Shown: in pieces, positions 1 through 5,283 of the stretch | Position numbering within the stretch: the stretch's first letter is position 1 | How the letters are laid out: each line of letters opens with the position of its first letter | Source: Bacilli bacterium | Lineage (GTDB): Bacteria; Bacillota_I; Bacilli_A; ML615J-28; CAG-698 | NCBI GenBank assembly: GCA_028693885.1 | Contig: JAQUUM010000081.1 | Span: forward strand, 1-6,262 | DNA: 6,262 nucleotides | Direction: 5' to 3' | The notes under the pieces: generated by a model | Told to the model about the DNA's origin: nothing | The model's input: the letters and a program-made list of their open reading frames with translations, nothing else | Database searches by the model: none | Program-made: the position numbers and the translations under genes

Positions 1-125
1 AGGTTGAAAGTTTTTTAAATAGTAGAAAAGTAAAAAATAAAGAAGAAATTTATCAAAAATTAGCAAGTGATGCTAAGGTTAAAATTGTTAATTATAAAGG
101 AATTGATACTTATAATATTAAATAA
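1..125 (+). CDS. C-terminal end of an unidentified protein (5' part outside window)
   Basis: An open frame enters from the left edge (complete codons from position 3) and stops at TAA 123-125, giving the last 40 residues of a protein. The visible tail is lysine-rich and hydrophilic, with a DAKVKIVNYKG segment near the end. No catalytic motif or membrane segment is visible. A lysine-rich, amphipathic end with a 'DAKVKI' strand is reminiscent of the C-termini of PrsA-type foldases (peptidylprolyl isomerases), but the piece is too short to assign and this is only a guess. The stop codon directly abuts a strong palindromic terminator, which supports a real gene end. Transcription converges with the DtxR-type gene on the other strand. 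Confidence 0.55.
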   Translation, partial: VESFLNSRKVKNKEEIYQKLASDAKVKIVNYKGIDTYNIK

Positions 126-149
126 AGAAAGCAATTAATTGCTTTCTTT
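124..149. terminator. bidirectional terminator between convergent genes
   Basis: A perfect 26-nt palindrome (AAAGAAAGCAATT and its reverse complement, 124-136/137-149) lies between the convergent stops. Read on the plus strand, the stem ends in a T-run and continues TTTATTATTTT. Read on the minus strand, it likewise ends CTTTCTTT followed by ATTTAATATT. Either strand would fold a roughly 11-bp stem with a small loop. It overlaps the last codons and stop of the minus-strand regulator (stop at 135-137) and touches the stop of the upstream plus-strand gene (123-125), so one element probably ends both transcripts. Confidence 0.8.
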
Positions 150-512
150 ATTATTTTCTAGATATTTTAAAATGCTTTTAAAGGTTTCTTCACTAATTAT
201 ATGTTCGATTTTACAACCATCAATTTCAGCAGTTTCAGAAGAAACGCCAATTGATGTTAAAAATTCTTTTATAGCAAGATGCTTTTTATAGATTTTATTA
301 CCTGCTAGTTTTCCTTTTTCTGTTAAAATAATATTACCATATATTTCTTTTGTAATAAAACCTTTTTCTTCTAGAAGGTTCATAGCTTTATTAGCAGCTG
401 GTTTTGAGACTTTTAACATTTCAGCTATCTTTGTTAGTTTTATATTTCCTTCTTTTTCAAGGATAACTATAGCTTCTAAATAGTCCTCATTAGACATAGT
501 TAGTTTTTTCAT
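135..512 (-). CDS. DtxR-family metal-dependent transcriptional repressor (iron/manganese regulator)
   Basis: A 125-residue DNA-binding regulator of the DtxR/MntR/IdeR family, which bind operators when loaded with Fe(II) or Mn(II) and repress metal-uptake genes. Residues 1-60 form a winged helix-turn-helix, with LTKIAEMLKVSKPAANKAMNL at about 26-46 as the HTH and YGNIILTEKG as the wing. Residues 65-118 form the metal-binding and dimerisation domain. Likely ligands by motif comparison are D10, E13, H78, C100, E103 and H104. The GCKIEH motif matches the C-x-x-E-H pattern of iron-type DtxR, while D10/E13 match MntR. The C-terminal SH3-like domain of full DtxR/IdeR is absent; this short form is usual in Bacillota. 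The start is set by GAGG (minus strand, 523-520) seven bases before the ATG. It is divergent from yccF. Two genes away lies a feo operon with an operator-like inverted repeat, so regulation of feo is a reasonable inference. MntR is an alternative identity. Confidence 0.92.
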   Translation of the reverse strand: MKKLTMSNEDYLEAIVILEKEGNIKLTKIAEMLKVSKPAANKAMNLLEEKGFITKEIYGNIILTEKGKLAGNKIYKKHLAIKEFLTSIGVSSETAEIDGCKIEHIISEETFKSILKYLENNKESN

Positions 513-524
513 AAACTTACCTCA

Positions 525-542
525 TATGATAATTTTATCATA
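525..542. promoter_or_regulatory. 18-nt perfect palindrome over the regulator's promoter (possible auto-operator)
   Basis: TATGATAA-TT-TTATCATA is a perfect inverted repeat located just upstream of the Shine-Dalgarno of the DtxR-type gene. It covers the proposed minus-strand -10 (TAAAAT, 537-532). A symmetric site over a repressor gene's own promoter suggests autoregulation. The arms contain TGATAA, the heptamer-type core also used by Fur-family boxes, so Fur rather than the local DtxR protein could be the ligand. The sequence differs from the inverted repeat at the feo promoter, so a shared regulator is not proven. Confidence 0.5.
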
Positions 543-560
543 AGTTTAGTGATTAGTTAA
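532..560 (-). promoter_or_regulatory. putative promoter of the DtxR-type gene
   Basis: On the minus strand, TTAACT (560-555) and TAAAAT (537-532) are separated by 17 bp. The -10 is preceded by TGA, giving an extended TGn motif. The -35 is only a 4/6 match, so the call rests mainly on the extended -10 and its position about 20 bases upstream of the start codon. The element overlaps the 525-542 palindrome. Confidence 0.45.
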
Positions 561-568
561 GAAAAATC

Positions 569-597
569 TTGCAATAATAAATAAGTACAAGTATAAT
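569..597 (+). promoter_or_regulatory. sigma-A-type promoter of yccF
   Basis: TTGCAA (569-574), a 17-bp spacer and a perfect TATAAT (592-597). Transcription would start near 604, leaving a leader of about 16 nt before the ATG at 620. It supports 620 as the real start of the gene rather than the internal ATG at 643. Confidence 0.75.
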
Positions 598-608
598 TTT
601 GATATAAC

Positions 609-613
609 GGAGG
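609..613 (+). promoter_or_regulatory. ribosome binding site that fixes the yccF start
   Basis: GGAGG lies six bases before ATG 620. No Shine-Dalgarno-like sequence precedes the ATG at 643 (upstream is AACATTATTTGGATA-type sequence). Translation should therefore begin at 620, in the frame that hits the premature stop at 686. Confidence 0.85.
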
Positions 614-619
614 ATAAAG

Positions 620-978
620 ATGAAAACAATTGGTAACATTATTTGGATAATTTTTGGTGGAATATTATTAGCTTTGGGTTGGTTTTAACAGGAATATTGC
701 TTTGCTTGACAATAATTGGGATACCTTTTGGTAAGCAATGTTTTAAAATTGCTGGTTTTGTATTAGCACCAATGGGTAAAAGTGTTTCTATTCATTTTGA
801 TAAACATCCTATTATGAATATTATTTGGTTACTTCTTTTTGGCTGGGAATTAGCAATTGCTTTTTTGGGTGCAGGAATACTTATGTTTGTTTTTATTATA
901 ACAATTCCTTTTGGGGTTCAATGTTTTAAGATGGTACCTTTAGCTTTAATGCCTTTTGGAGCAAATGTTTCTAGATAA
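620..978 (+). pseudogene. yccF: YccF-family (DUF307) inner membrane protein gene with a one-base frame break
   Basis: A small membrane protein of the YccF/DUF307 family, whose molecular function is unknown. Translation from ATG 620 gives 22 residues (MKTIGNIIWIIFGG...LALGWF) and then stops at TAA 686-688. The rest of the family sequence continues in another frame from codon 685-687 (LTGILLCLTIIGIPFG...) to the stop at 976-978. Adding one T to the TTTT run at 683-686 restores a 119-residue protein, close to the usual family length. The restored protein has the family's two internal repeats: NIIW at 6 and 67, IPFG-QCFK at 35 and 96, P-G at 51 and 112. Spacing is identical in both halves, which strongly supports the correction. 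The uncorrected frame could be opened from ATG 643, but that gives an unrelated first 14 residues, no ribosome binding site and a lost first repeat motif. It may be a genuine pseudogene, a sequencing error or, less likely, recoding. It has its own promoter and no clear terminator. Confidence 0.88.
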
Positions 979-1018
979 GGACTTTATTTTTCAATATACT
1001 GATAATGTTTCTTAGGAA

Positions 1019-1042
1019 TTATTATCATTATAATGATAATAA
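1019..1042. promoter_or_regulatory. 20-bp perfect palindrome with two overlapping PerR/Fur-like boxes
   Basis: ATTATCATTATAATGATAAT (1021-1040) is a perfect palindrome. Because of its symmetry it contains two overlapping 15-mers, 1019-1033 and 1028-1042. Each matches the Bacillus PerR consensus TTATAATNATTATAA at 13 of 14 defined positions. It also carries TGATAAT heptamers typical of Fur-family boxes, with a third copy at 1000-1006. It lies 15 bp upstream of the -35 of the ATPase gene. No T-run follows on the plus strand, so it is not a good terminator for yccF. Which regulator binds is inference; the AT-rich background makes chance matches more likely. Confidence 0.5.
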
Positions 1043-1055
1043 ATACTAGTAAAGA

Positions 1056-1084
1056 TTGACATTATAATAAAAAAATTATATAAT
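1056..1084 (+). promoter_or_regulatory. perfect consensus sigma-A promoter of the ATPase gene
   Basis: TTGACA (1056-1061), a 17-bp spacer and TATAAT (1079-1084). Transcription would start near 1091, giving a short leader with AGGAGA (1095-1100) seven bases before ATG 1108. Confidence 0.85.
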
Positions 1085-1107
1085 ATCAATAGATAGGAGA
1101 TAAAAAT

Positions 1108-2559
1108 ATGTCAATTTTTACAGAAGAAAACATAATTAATTTGTTATATTCTTATAATCCTTGGTGGAAGACTGGTATTGTTCTGAGAGATTTTGATAAG
1201 CCGATGAAGAGAATACCATATTATGAAGCCAATTTATCGTTTGATAACAAATTAAGAAGGATGGTATTACTAAGTGGTGCGAGAAGAACGGGTAAAACTA
1301 CTATTATGTATCAAACTATATCTAGGTTAATTAAAAAGGGTATTCCAGTTAAAAATATAGTTTTTATTTCATTTGATCACCCTTTATTAAAAATGTGTAG
1401 TATTGATGCTGTTTTAAAAATATATAATGAAAATATTTCGTTGGATAAAGACATTTATTGTTTTTTTGACGAAATTCAATATTCTGAAAATTGGAACGAA
1501 TGGCTAAAAGTACTTTATGATACTAATACTAATATAAAGGTGATGGCTACTGGTTCTGCTAGTCCAATACTTCAAGATAAAGTTAAGGAAAGCGGATTAG
1601 GTAGATGGATTAAAATCCAAGTTCCAACATTGTCATTTTTTGAATACTGTGAGTTGATAAATCTAGAGAAGGTTATTTTACCAGAAAACATAAAGCCTAC
1701 ACAATTATATCTTCTTTCAAAGCAAGAACAAATAGATATTATGCAAAAACTATCATTTTTGCAACCTCATTTTATTAGGTATTTACAAATAGGTGGGTTT
1801 CCGGAGTTAGCTTTATCAAATGATGATTTATATTCTCAAAGAATTTTAAGAGAAGATATAGTTGATAAAGCAATAAAAAGAGATTTGCCTTCGATTTATG
1901 CGATTAGGAATATAGGTGATATTGAGAAAATATTTTTGTATTTATGCTACAATTCTTCAAATATTATAAACTTGCAAACAATTTGTAAGGAGTTAGGAAT
2001 TAATAGAAACACTTTGGAAAAATATATAGGTTATTTAGAAAGTGCTAATTTGATATACATAAGTAAAATGATCAATATTAGTTCTAAGCAAATTCTTAAA
2101 TCACAAAATAAAATTTATATTTCTGATGCAGCTATTAGAAACGCTGTTTTAATGAAAGATGATATTACGGATGATCCTGCTGAATTAGGAATTGTGACAG
2201 AAACTGCAGTTTATAAACATGTAAAATCATTTAGTTATGATAAAATAGCTGAAGTTGGATATTATAGAGGTGGGGAAAAAAATAAGGAAATTGATATTGT
2301 AGTTAAATATCATTCATCTCAAAAACCAATAATGATTGAAGTTAAATATAGAGAAGATTCTCAAATAACAGAAAAAGATTTAATTGTAGAGTGTGCAGAT
2401 TCTAAAATTCCGAATCTTGTAATAACTAAAAAAATAGAAGATTATGGTCTTTATAATGAATATAAAGAAGGAAGATCGATTTATAAAATATCTGCACCAG
2501 TATTTTTATATTTATTAGGATATGTTGAAAGTTGTAAATCTATAAAACAAAAAGTTTGA
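1108..2559 (+). CDS. AAA_14 / DUF4143 ATP-binding protein
   Basis: A 483-residue cytoplasmic P-loop ATPase of the AAA_14-DUF4143 type, a family common in anaerobes with no firmly established function. Visible elements: Walker A GARRTGKTT at 57-65; Walker B CFFDE at 118-122; a sensor-like ATGSAS at 147-152; GGFPE at 229-233; a winged-helix-like segment at about 286-318 (LQTICKELGINRNTLEKYIGYLESANLIY); and a C-terminal PD-(D/E)xK-like fold, with E366, the EIDIVVK strand (D396) and IEVKYR (E411, K413). The ATPase and the nuclease-like triad are apparently intact, but nuclease activity has not been shown for the family in general. The start is supported by AGGAGA seven bases upstream. It ends with tandem stops TGA-TAA and a hairpin terminator, so it forms a one-gene unit. 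No partner gene suggests a toxin, phage or defence role, and the length is normal for the family. Confidence 0.88.
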   Translation: MSIFTEENIINLLYSYNPWWKTGIVLRDFDKPMKRIPYYEANLSFDNKLRRMVLLSGARRTGKTTIMYQTISRLIKKGIPVKNIVFISFDHPLLKMCSIDAVLKIYNENISLDKDIYCFFDEIQYSENWNEWLKVLYDTNTNIKVMATGSASPILQDKVKESGLGRWIKIQVPTLSFFEYCELINLEKVILPENIKPTQLYLLSKQEQIDIMQKLSFLQPHFIRYLQIGGFPELALSNDDLYSQRILREDIVDKAIKRDLPSIYAIRNIGDIEKIFLYLCYNSSNIINLQTICKELGINRNTLEKYIGYLESANLIYISKMINISSKQILKSQNKIYISDAAIRNAVLMKDDITDDPAELGIVTETAVYKHVKSFSYDKIAEVGYYRGGEKNKEIDIVVKYHSSQKPIMIEVKYREDSQITEKDLIVECADSKIPNLVITKKIEDYGLYNEYKEGRSIYKISAPVFLYLLGYVESCKSIKQKV

Positions 2560-2578
2560 TAAAAATTTATACTATATG

Positions 2579-2609
2579 AAAACATATGTCTATTTTTGAC
2601 ATATGTTTT
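2579..2609 (+). terminator. rho-independent terminator after the ATPase gene
   Basis: A 12-bp perfect stem, AAAACATATGTC / GACATATGTTTT (2579-2590/2598-2609), with a 7-nt loop TATTTTT, ending in a run of five Ts (2606-2610). It begins 19 bases after the stop codon and separates the ATPase from the feo promoter. Confidence 0.8.
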
Positions 2610-2621
2610 TAATTGTATTGC

Positions 2622-2650
2622 TTGACAAAAACTATTTAAACATATATAAT
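2622..2650 (+). promoter_or_regulatory. perfect consensus sigma-A promoter of the feo operon
   Basis: TTGACA (2622-2627), a 17-bp spacer and TATAAT (2645-2650). Such a strong promoter fits a gene set kept off by a repressor. The inverted repeat at 2650-2667 sits over the expected start near 2657. Confidence 0.88.
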
Positions 2651-2667
2651 GTTAACCGTAGTTAACA
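2650..2667. promoter_or_regulatory. operator-like inverted repeat at the feo transcription start
   Basis: TGTTAAC-CGTA-GTTAACA is a perfect 7-bp inverted repeat with a 4-bp centre, beginning at the last base of the -10 and covering the expected +1. Each arm contains the self-palindrome GTTAAC. A site here would block RNA polymerase. DtxR-family repressors use two-fold symmetric sites of about this size at iron or manganese uptake genes, and a DtxR-type gene lies about 2 kb upstream, so that protein is the best candidate. The regulator assignment is inference. Confidence 0.7.
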
Positions 2668-2688
2668 AATAATTGGAGGGTAAAACCT

Positions 2689-3051
2689 ATGAATAATAAA
2701 TTTCAAGGAAAGGGTTCTGGAAGAGGCCAAGGACGTGGATTTGGTAGGGGCTTTGGAAGACAAGTTGGACTAGAAAATGCTTATTGTCCACGTAAAAGAC
2801 GACTTTGTCCAAAAGAAGAAGGACATCTAAGTGATTTGTGTATTGGACAAAAAGCATTAGTTAAGGGCGTTCATAATGATAATTTAGCTTTGAGAAGACG
2901 TTTGTTAGATATGGGTATTACAAAGGGTGTTGTTGTTGAAGTTAAGAAGATGGCACCAATGGGTGACCCTGTTGATATAAAACTAAGGGGCTATGAATTA
3001 TGTTTAAGAAAAAGAGATTTAAGGAACATTGATATCGAGGTGCTTGAATAA
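2689..3051 (+). CDS. feoA: FeoA-domain protein with Gly/Arg-rich, Cys-containing N-terminal extension
   Basis: FeoA is a small cytoplasmic SH3-like protein that works with the FeoB ferrous-iron transporter. The FeoA domain occupies about residues 47-120: the LSDLCIGQKALVKGV start, RRRLLDMGITKGVVVEV (family motif L-DMGI--G), KMAPMGDPVDIKLRGYELCLRKRD, and a terminal IEV strand. Classical FeoA is about 75 residues; this protein is 120. The extra N-terminus has a Gly/Arg-rich tract (residues 7-24, RG/FGRG repeats) and then C33-PRKRRL-C40-P, a possible metal-binding or redox pair. The tract vaguely resembles the Gly-rich starts of small metal-cluster-linked proteins (DUF5320-like), but this is weak. 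The start is secure: GGAGGG (2675-2680) lies eight bases before the ATG. It is the first gene of the operon, and its TAA overlaps the feoB ATG by one base (TAATG), implying translational coupling. Expression is probably controlled by the inverted repeat at 2650-2667. Confidence 0.93.
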   Translation: MNNKFQGKGSGRGQGRGFGRGFGRQVGLENAYCPRKRRLCPKEEGHLSDLCIGQKALVKGVHNDNLALRRRLLDMGITKGVVVEVKKMAPMGDPVDIKLRGYELCLRKRDLRNIDIEVLE

Positions 3052-5036
3052 TGAAAATAGCTTTAGTAGGCAATCAAAATAGTGGAAAAACTACTTTGTT
3101 TAATTTACTTACTGGCAATAATCAGAAAATTGGGAATTGGCCTGGAGTAACTATAGAAAAAAAAGTAGGTATAATAAAAGGAACTAATTATGAAATAGTT
3201 GATTTGCCGGGGATTTATTCTTTAAGTCCTTATACTTTTGAAGAAGAAGTCTCTAGAAAATTTGTTTTTGAAGAAGAAGTTGATTTAATTATTAATATAG
3301 TTGATGCTACTTCATTAGAAAGAAGTTTGTATTTAACAACTCAACTTCAAGAATTAGATTCGAAAGTTATAATTGCTCTTAATATGACAGATATTATGGA
3401 GAAAAAAGGTGTTTCTATTGATGTTGATGAACTTGAAAAAGATTTAGGAATACCAATTGTTCCAATATCAGCTTTAGAAGGTTCTGGTATTGATAAGTTA
3501 GTTAAAAAAATAAAACATTATAAAGATATTGAAAAAAAACAAAATAAGATTTATGAAAAAGATGTAGAAGAAGAAATTGAAAGAATTATTTCTATATTAA
3601 ATACAAACCATAAAAGATTTATTGCAGTCAAAATATTAGAAAGCGATCAGAGGTTTATTAGTTTTCAGACCGAAGATATAAAAAAATCAATTGAGTGTTT
3701 AGAAACTAATTATGAAGTTGATTTAGAACAATTAATAGCTAATCAAAGATATAACTATATTGTTAGTGTAAAAATTAAAAGTGTTAGAGAAAAAATTTTT
3801 AAAGATACATTAAATGATAAACTAGATAGAGTTTTTTTACACAAGTATTTTGCTATTCCGATTTTTGTTTTAATAATGTTTACGGTATATTTTTTATCAG
3901 TTGGAGTAATAGGTGGGGCTACAGTTGATTTAATTGCTGGTTTGTTTGAGAAATTTTCTATTTGGTTTGAACAAGTTTTAATAAGCCTTAACGCATCAGA
4001 CTGGGCTGTTAGTTTAGTGATTGATGGCATAGTTGTAGGAGTTAGTGCAGTTTTAGGTTTTGTGCCTCAACTGGTAATTTTATTTTTATGTATTTCACTT
4101 TTAGAAACAACGGGATATATGTCTAGAATTGCTTTTTTCTTAGATAGAATTTTTTCAAAATTCGGATTAAGTGGAAAGTCTTTGATTCCTTTTATAGTAG
4201 GTTCTGGTTGTAGTGTGCCTGCTGTTATGACTGCAAGAACAATAGAAAATGAAAAAGAAAAACAAATGACAATTATTTTAACTCCATTTGTTCCTTGTAG
4301 TGCAAAACTACCAATAATTGCTTTGTTTTCTGGGTACTTTTTTGATCAGTATGCAGGGTTAGTTTCGGCTTCACTTTATTTTTTAGCAATAGTTGTAATA
4401 TTATTTTCAGCTATTTTAATGAAAAAGTTTGTGTATAAACAAAAAGTATCAACATTTATTTCAGAACTTCCTGAATATAAGAAACCAAAAGCTAGTTATG
4501 TAGCTCGCGATGTTTGGGAAAAGGCATGGGAATTTATTAGAAGAGCTGGAACAATCATTTTGCTTTGTTCTATAATCGTTTGGGTATTACTTAGTTTCAC
4601 ATGGAGTTTTAGATATATTGATGGAGTAAATTTGTCAATTGAAGATAGTATTCTAGCATCAATTGGAAAAATTTTAGCCTATGCTTTTTATCCTTTATTA
4701 GGTGAACTTAATTGGGGTGCAACAGTTAGTGCTATTCAAGGTTTGGTTGCTAAAGAACAAGTAATCTCATCGATGAATATTATAGCAGGATTGGATGCAA
4801 CAAGTGTTTCTGCAAGTGTTTTTGAAACAGGCATGTTTAGCTTTTTTTCAAAAGCTTCAGCCTATGCTTTTATTACTTTCAATTTATTTTCAGCCCCATG
4901 TATAGCAACAATTGCAGCGATGCGTAAAGAATTAGGAAGTACTAAGAAAATGCTTTATGCAATTTCATTTCAAACAACAATGGCTTGGATAATTTCAGTG
5001 CTTGTCTTTGGAATTGGTACTTTATTAGGAGGTTAA
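3051..5036 (+). CDS. feoB: FeoB ferrous iron transporter (GTPase plus membrane permease)
   Basis: A 661-residue membrane protein importing Fe(II). The N-terminal G domain (1-160) has G1 GNQNSGKTT (7-15), G2 NWPGVT (29-34), G3 DLPG (51-54), G4 NMTD (111-114) and G5 SAL (140-142). A helical spacer follows to about 255. The membrane part (about 265-660) has roughly eight hydrophobic segments, with the two Gate motifs GSGCSVPAVMTAR (384-396, C387) and PFVPCSAKLP (412-421, C416), then GLVAKEQVISS (564-574) and SAPCIAT (614-620, C617). All key cysteines and GTPase motifs are present, so it should be functional. The length is normal for Bacillota FeoB, which often lack long C-terminal additions. The start is ATG 3051 in TAATG with the feoA stop, with GAGG at 3037-3040. 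The next gene begins two bases after its stop. Iron is the probable substrate; some FeoB-like proteins move manganese. Confidence 0.97.
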   Translation: MKIALVGNQNSGKTTLFNLLTGNNQKIGNWPGVTIEKKVGIIKGTNYEIVDLPGIYSLSPYTFEEEVSRKFVFEEEVDLIINIVDATSLERSLYLTTQLQELDSKVIIALNMTDIMEKKGVSIDVDELEKDLGIPIVPISALEGSGIDKLVKKIKHYKDIEKKQNKIYEKDVEEEIERIISILNTNHKRFIAVKILESDQRFISFQTEDIKKSIECLETNYEVDLEQLIANQRYNYIVSVKIKSVREKIFKDTLNDKLDRVFLHKYFAIPIFVLIMFTVYFLSVGVIGGATVDLIAGLFEKFSIWFEQVLISLNASDWAVSLVIDGIVVGVSAVLGFVPQLVILFLCISLLETTGYMSRIAFFLDRIFSKFGLSGKSLIPFIVGSGCSVPAVMTARTIENEKEKQMTIILTPFVPCSAKLPIIALFSGYFFDQYAGLVSASLYFLAIVVILFSAILMKKFVYKQKVSTFISELPEYKKPKASYVARDVWEKAWEFIRRAGTIILLCSIIVWVLLSFTWSFRYIDGVNLSIEDSILASIGKILAYAFYPLLGELNWGATVSAIQGLVAKEQVISSMNIIAGLDATSVSASVFETGMFSFFSKASAYAFITFNLFSAPCIATIAAMRKELGSTKKMLYAISFQTTMAWIISVLVFGIGTLLGG

Positions 5037-5037
5037 T

Positions 5038-5229
5038 ATGACTTTCACTGATGGTGTTATACTTGTAATAGTGATTTTGATAGTTGGTTTAATTTTATAT
5101 TTTAATATTAGAAATTATATTAAGAATAAAGGTGCTTGTGGTAATTGTAGTAAAAAAAATAGATGTTTTGCAACAGATAAAGACTATTTTAATAAAATCA
5201 AAGAAAACATAAAAAATGACGGTAAGTAA
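5038..5229 (+). CDS. FeoB-associated Cys-rich membrane peptide
   Basis: A 63-residue protein with one N-terminal membrane helix (about 6-23, GVILVIVILIVGLILYFN), a basic stretch (RNYIKNK), then C34-G-N-C37 and C43 in a short hydrophilic tail. This architecture matches the FeoB-associated Cys-rich membrane protein family that follows feoB in many Bacillota. Its role is not established; iron binding, redox chemistry or FeoB regulation have been suggested for this position in the operon (compare FeoC of enterobacteria, which is unrelated in fold). AGGAGG (5026-5031) lies inside the end of feoB, six bases before the ATG. The gene starts two bases after the feoB stop. It is the last gene of the operon; its stop lies in the loop of the terminator. 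Confidence 0.88.
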   Translation: MTFTDGVILVIVILIVGLILYFNIRNYIKNKGACGNCSKKNRCFATDKDYFNKIKENIKNDGK

Positions 5230-5243
5230 TATCGTCATTTTTT
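5211..5243 (+). terminator. rho-independent terminator of the feo operon
   Basis: An 11-bp stem AAAAAATGACG / CGTCATTTTTT (5211-5221/5233-5243) with an 11-nt loop, ending in a run of six Ts. The stop codon of the Cys-rich peptide (5227-5229) is in the loop, so the hairpin uses the gene's last codons. Confidence 0.85.
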
Positions 5244-5254
5244 ATATTTAGATT

Positions 5255-5283
5255 TTGAAAATGCTTTTAGTTTATGTTATAAT
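5255..5283 (+). promoter_or_regulatory. sigma-A promoter of bioY with extended -10
   Basis: TTGAAA (5255-5260), a 17-bp spacer and TATAAT (5278-5283), preceded by TGT (TGn extension, 5275-5277). Transcription would start near 5290, leaving only about 13 nt of leader before ATG 5303. No symmetric BirA-type operator or riboswitch is visible around it. Confidence 0.82.

Noticed and set aside
569..574. TTGCAA as a shared -35 for both divergent genes (it is self-complementary)
   Set aside because: On the minus strand no acceptable -10 lies about 17 bp away (CACTAA); the regulator's promoter is better placed at 532-560.
683..689. Programmed -1 frameshift in yccF at GGTTTTAAC
   Set aside because: The in-frame codons TGG TTT TAA do not form an X-XXY-YYZ slippery heptamer, and re-pairing of Phe-tRNA on GTT would mismatch. 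No strong stem-loop was seen just downstream. A lost T is simpler.
1021..1040. Palindrome as a terminator for yccF
   Set aside because: The stem is almost pure A/T and is followed by AAATACTAG, not a T-run, so it would be a poor terminator; an operator role fits better.
1108..2559. ATPase as a phage-defence or toxin component
   Set aside because: No neighbouring defence, toxin, integrase, transposase or tRNA is visible. It has its own promoter and terminator among metabolic genes, so the context gives no support.
2650..2667. BirA-type biotin operator
   Set aside because: The half-sites (GTTAAC) faintly recall BirA boxes, but the 4-bp centre is far shorter than the roughly 14-16 bp spacer of BirA sites, and the element precedes feo, not bioY.
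3755..4030. Antisense open frame of 91 codons inside feoB
   Set aside because: It lies wholly opposite a well-supported FeoB coding region, has no recognisable domain and no ribosome binding site worth noting; a shadow of the real gene.
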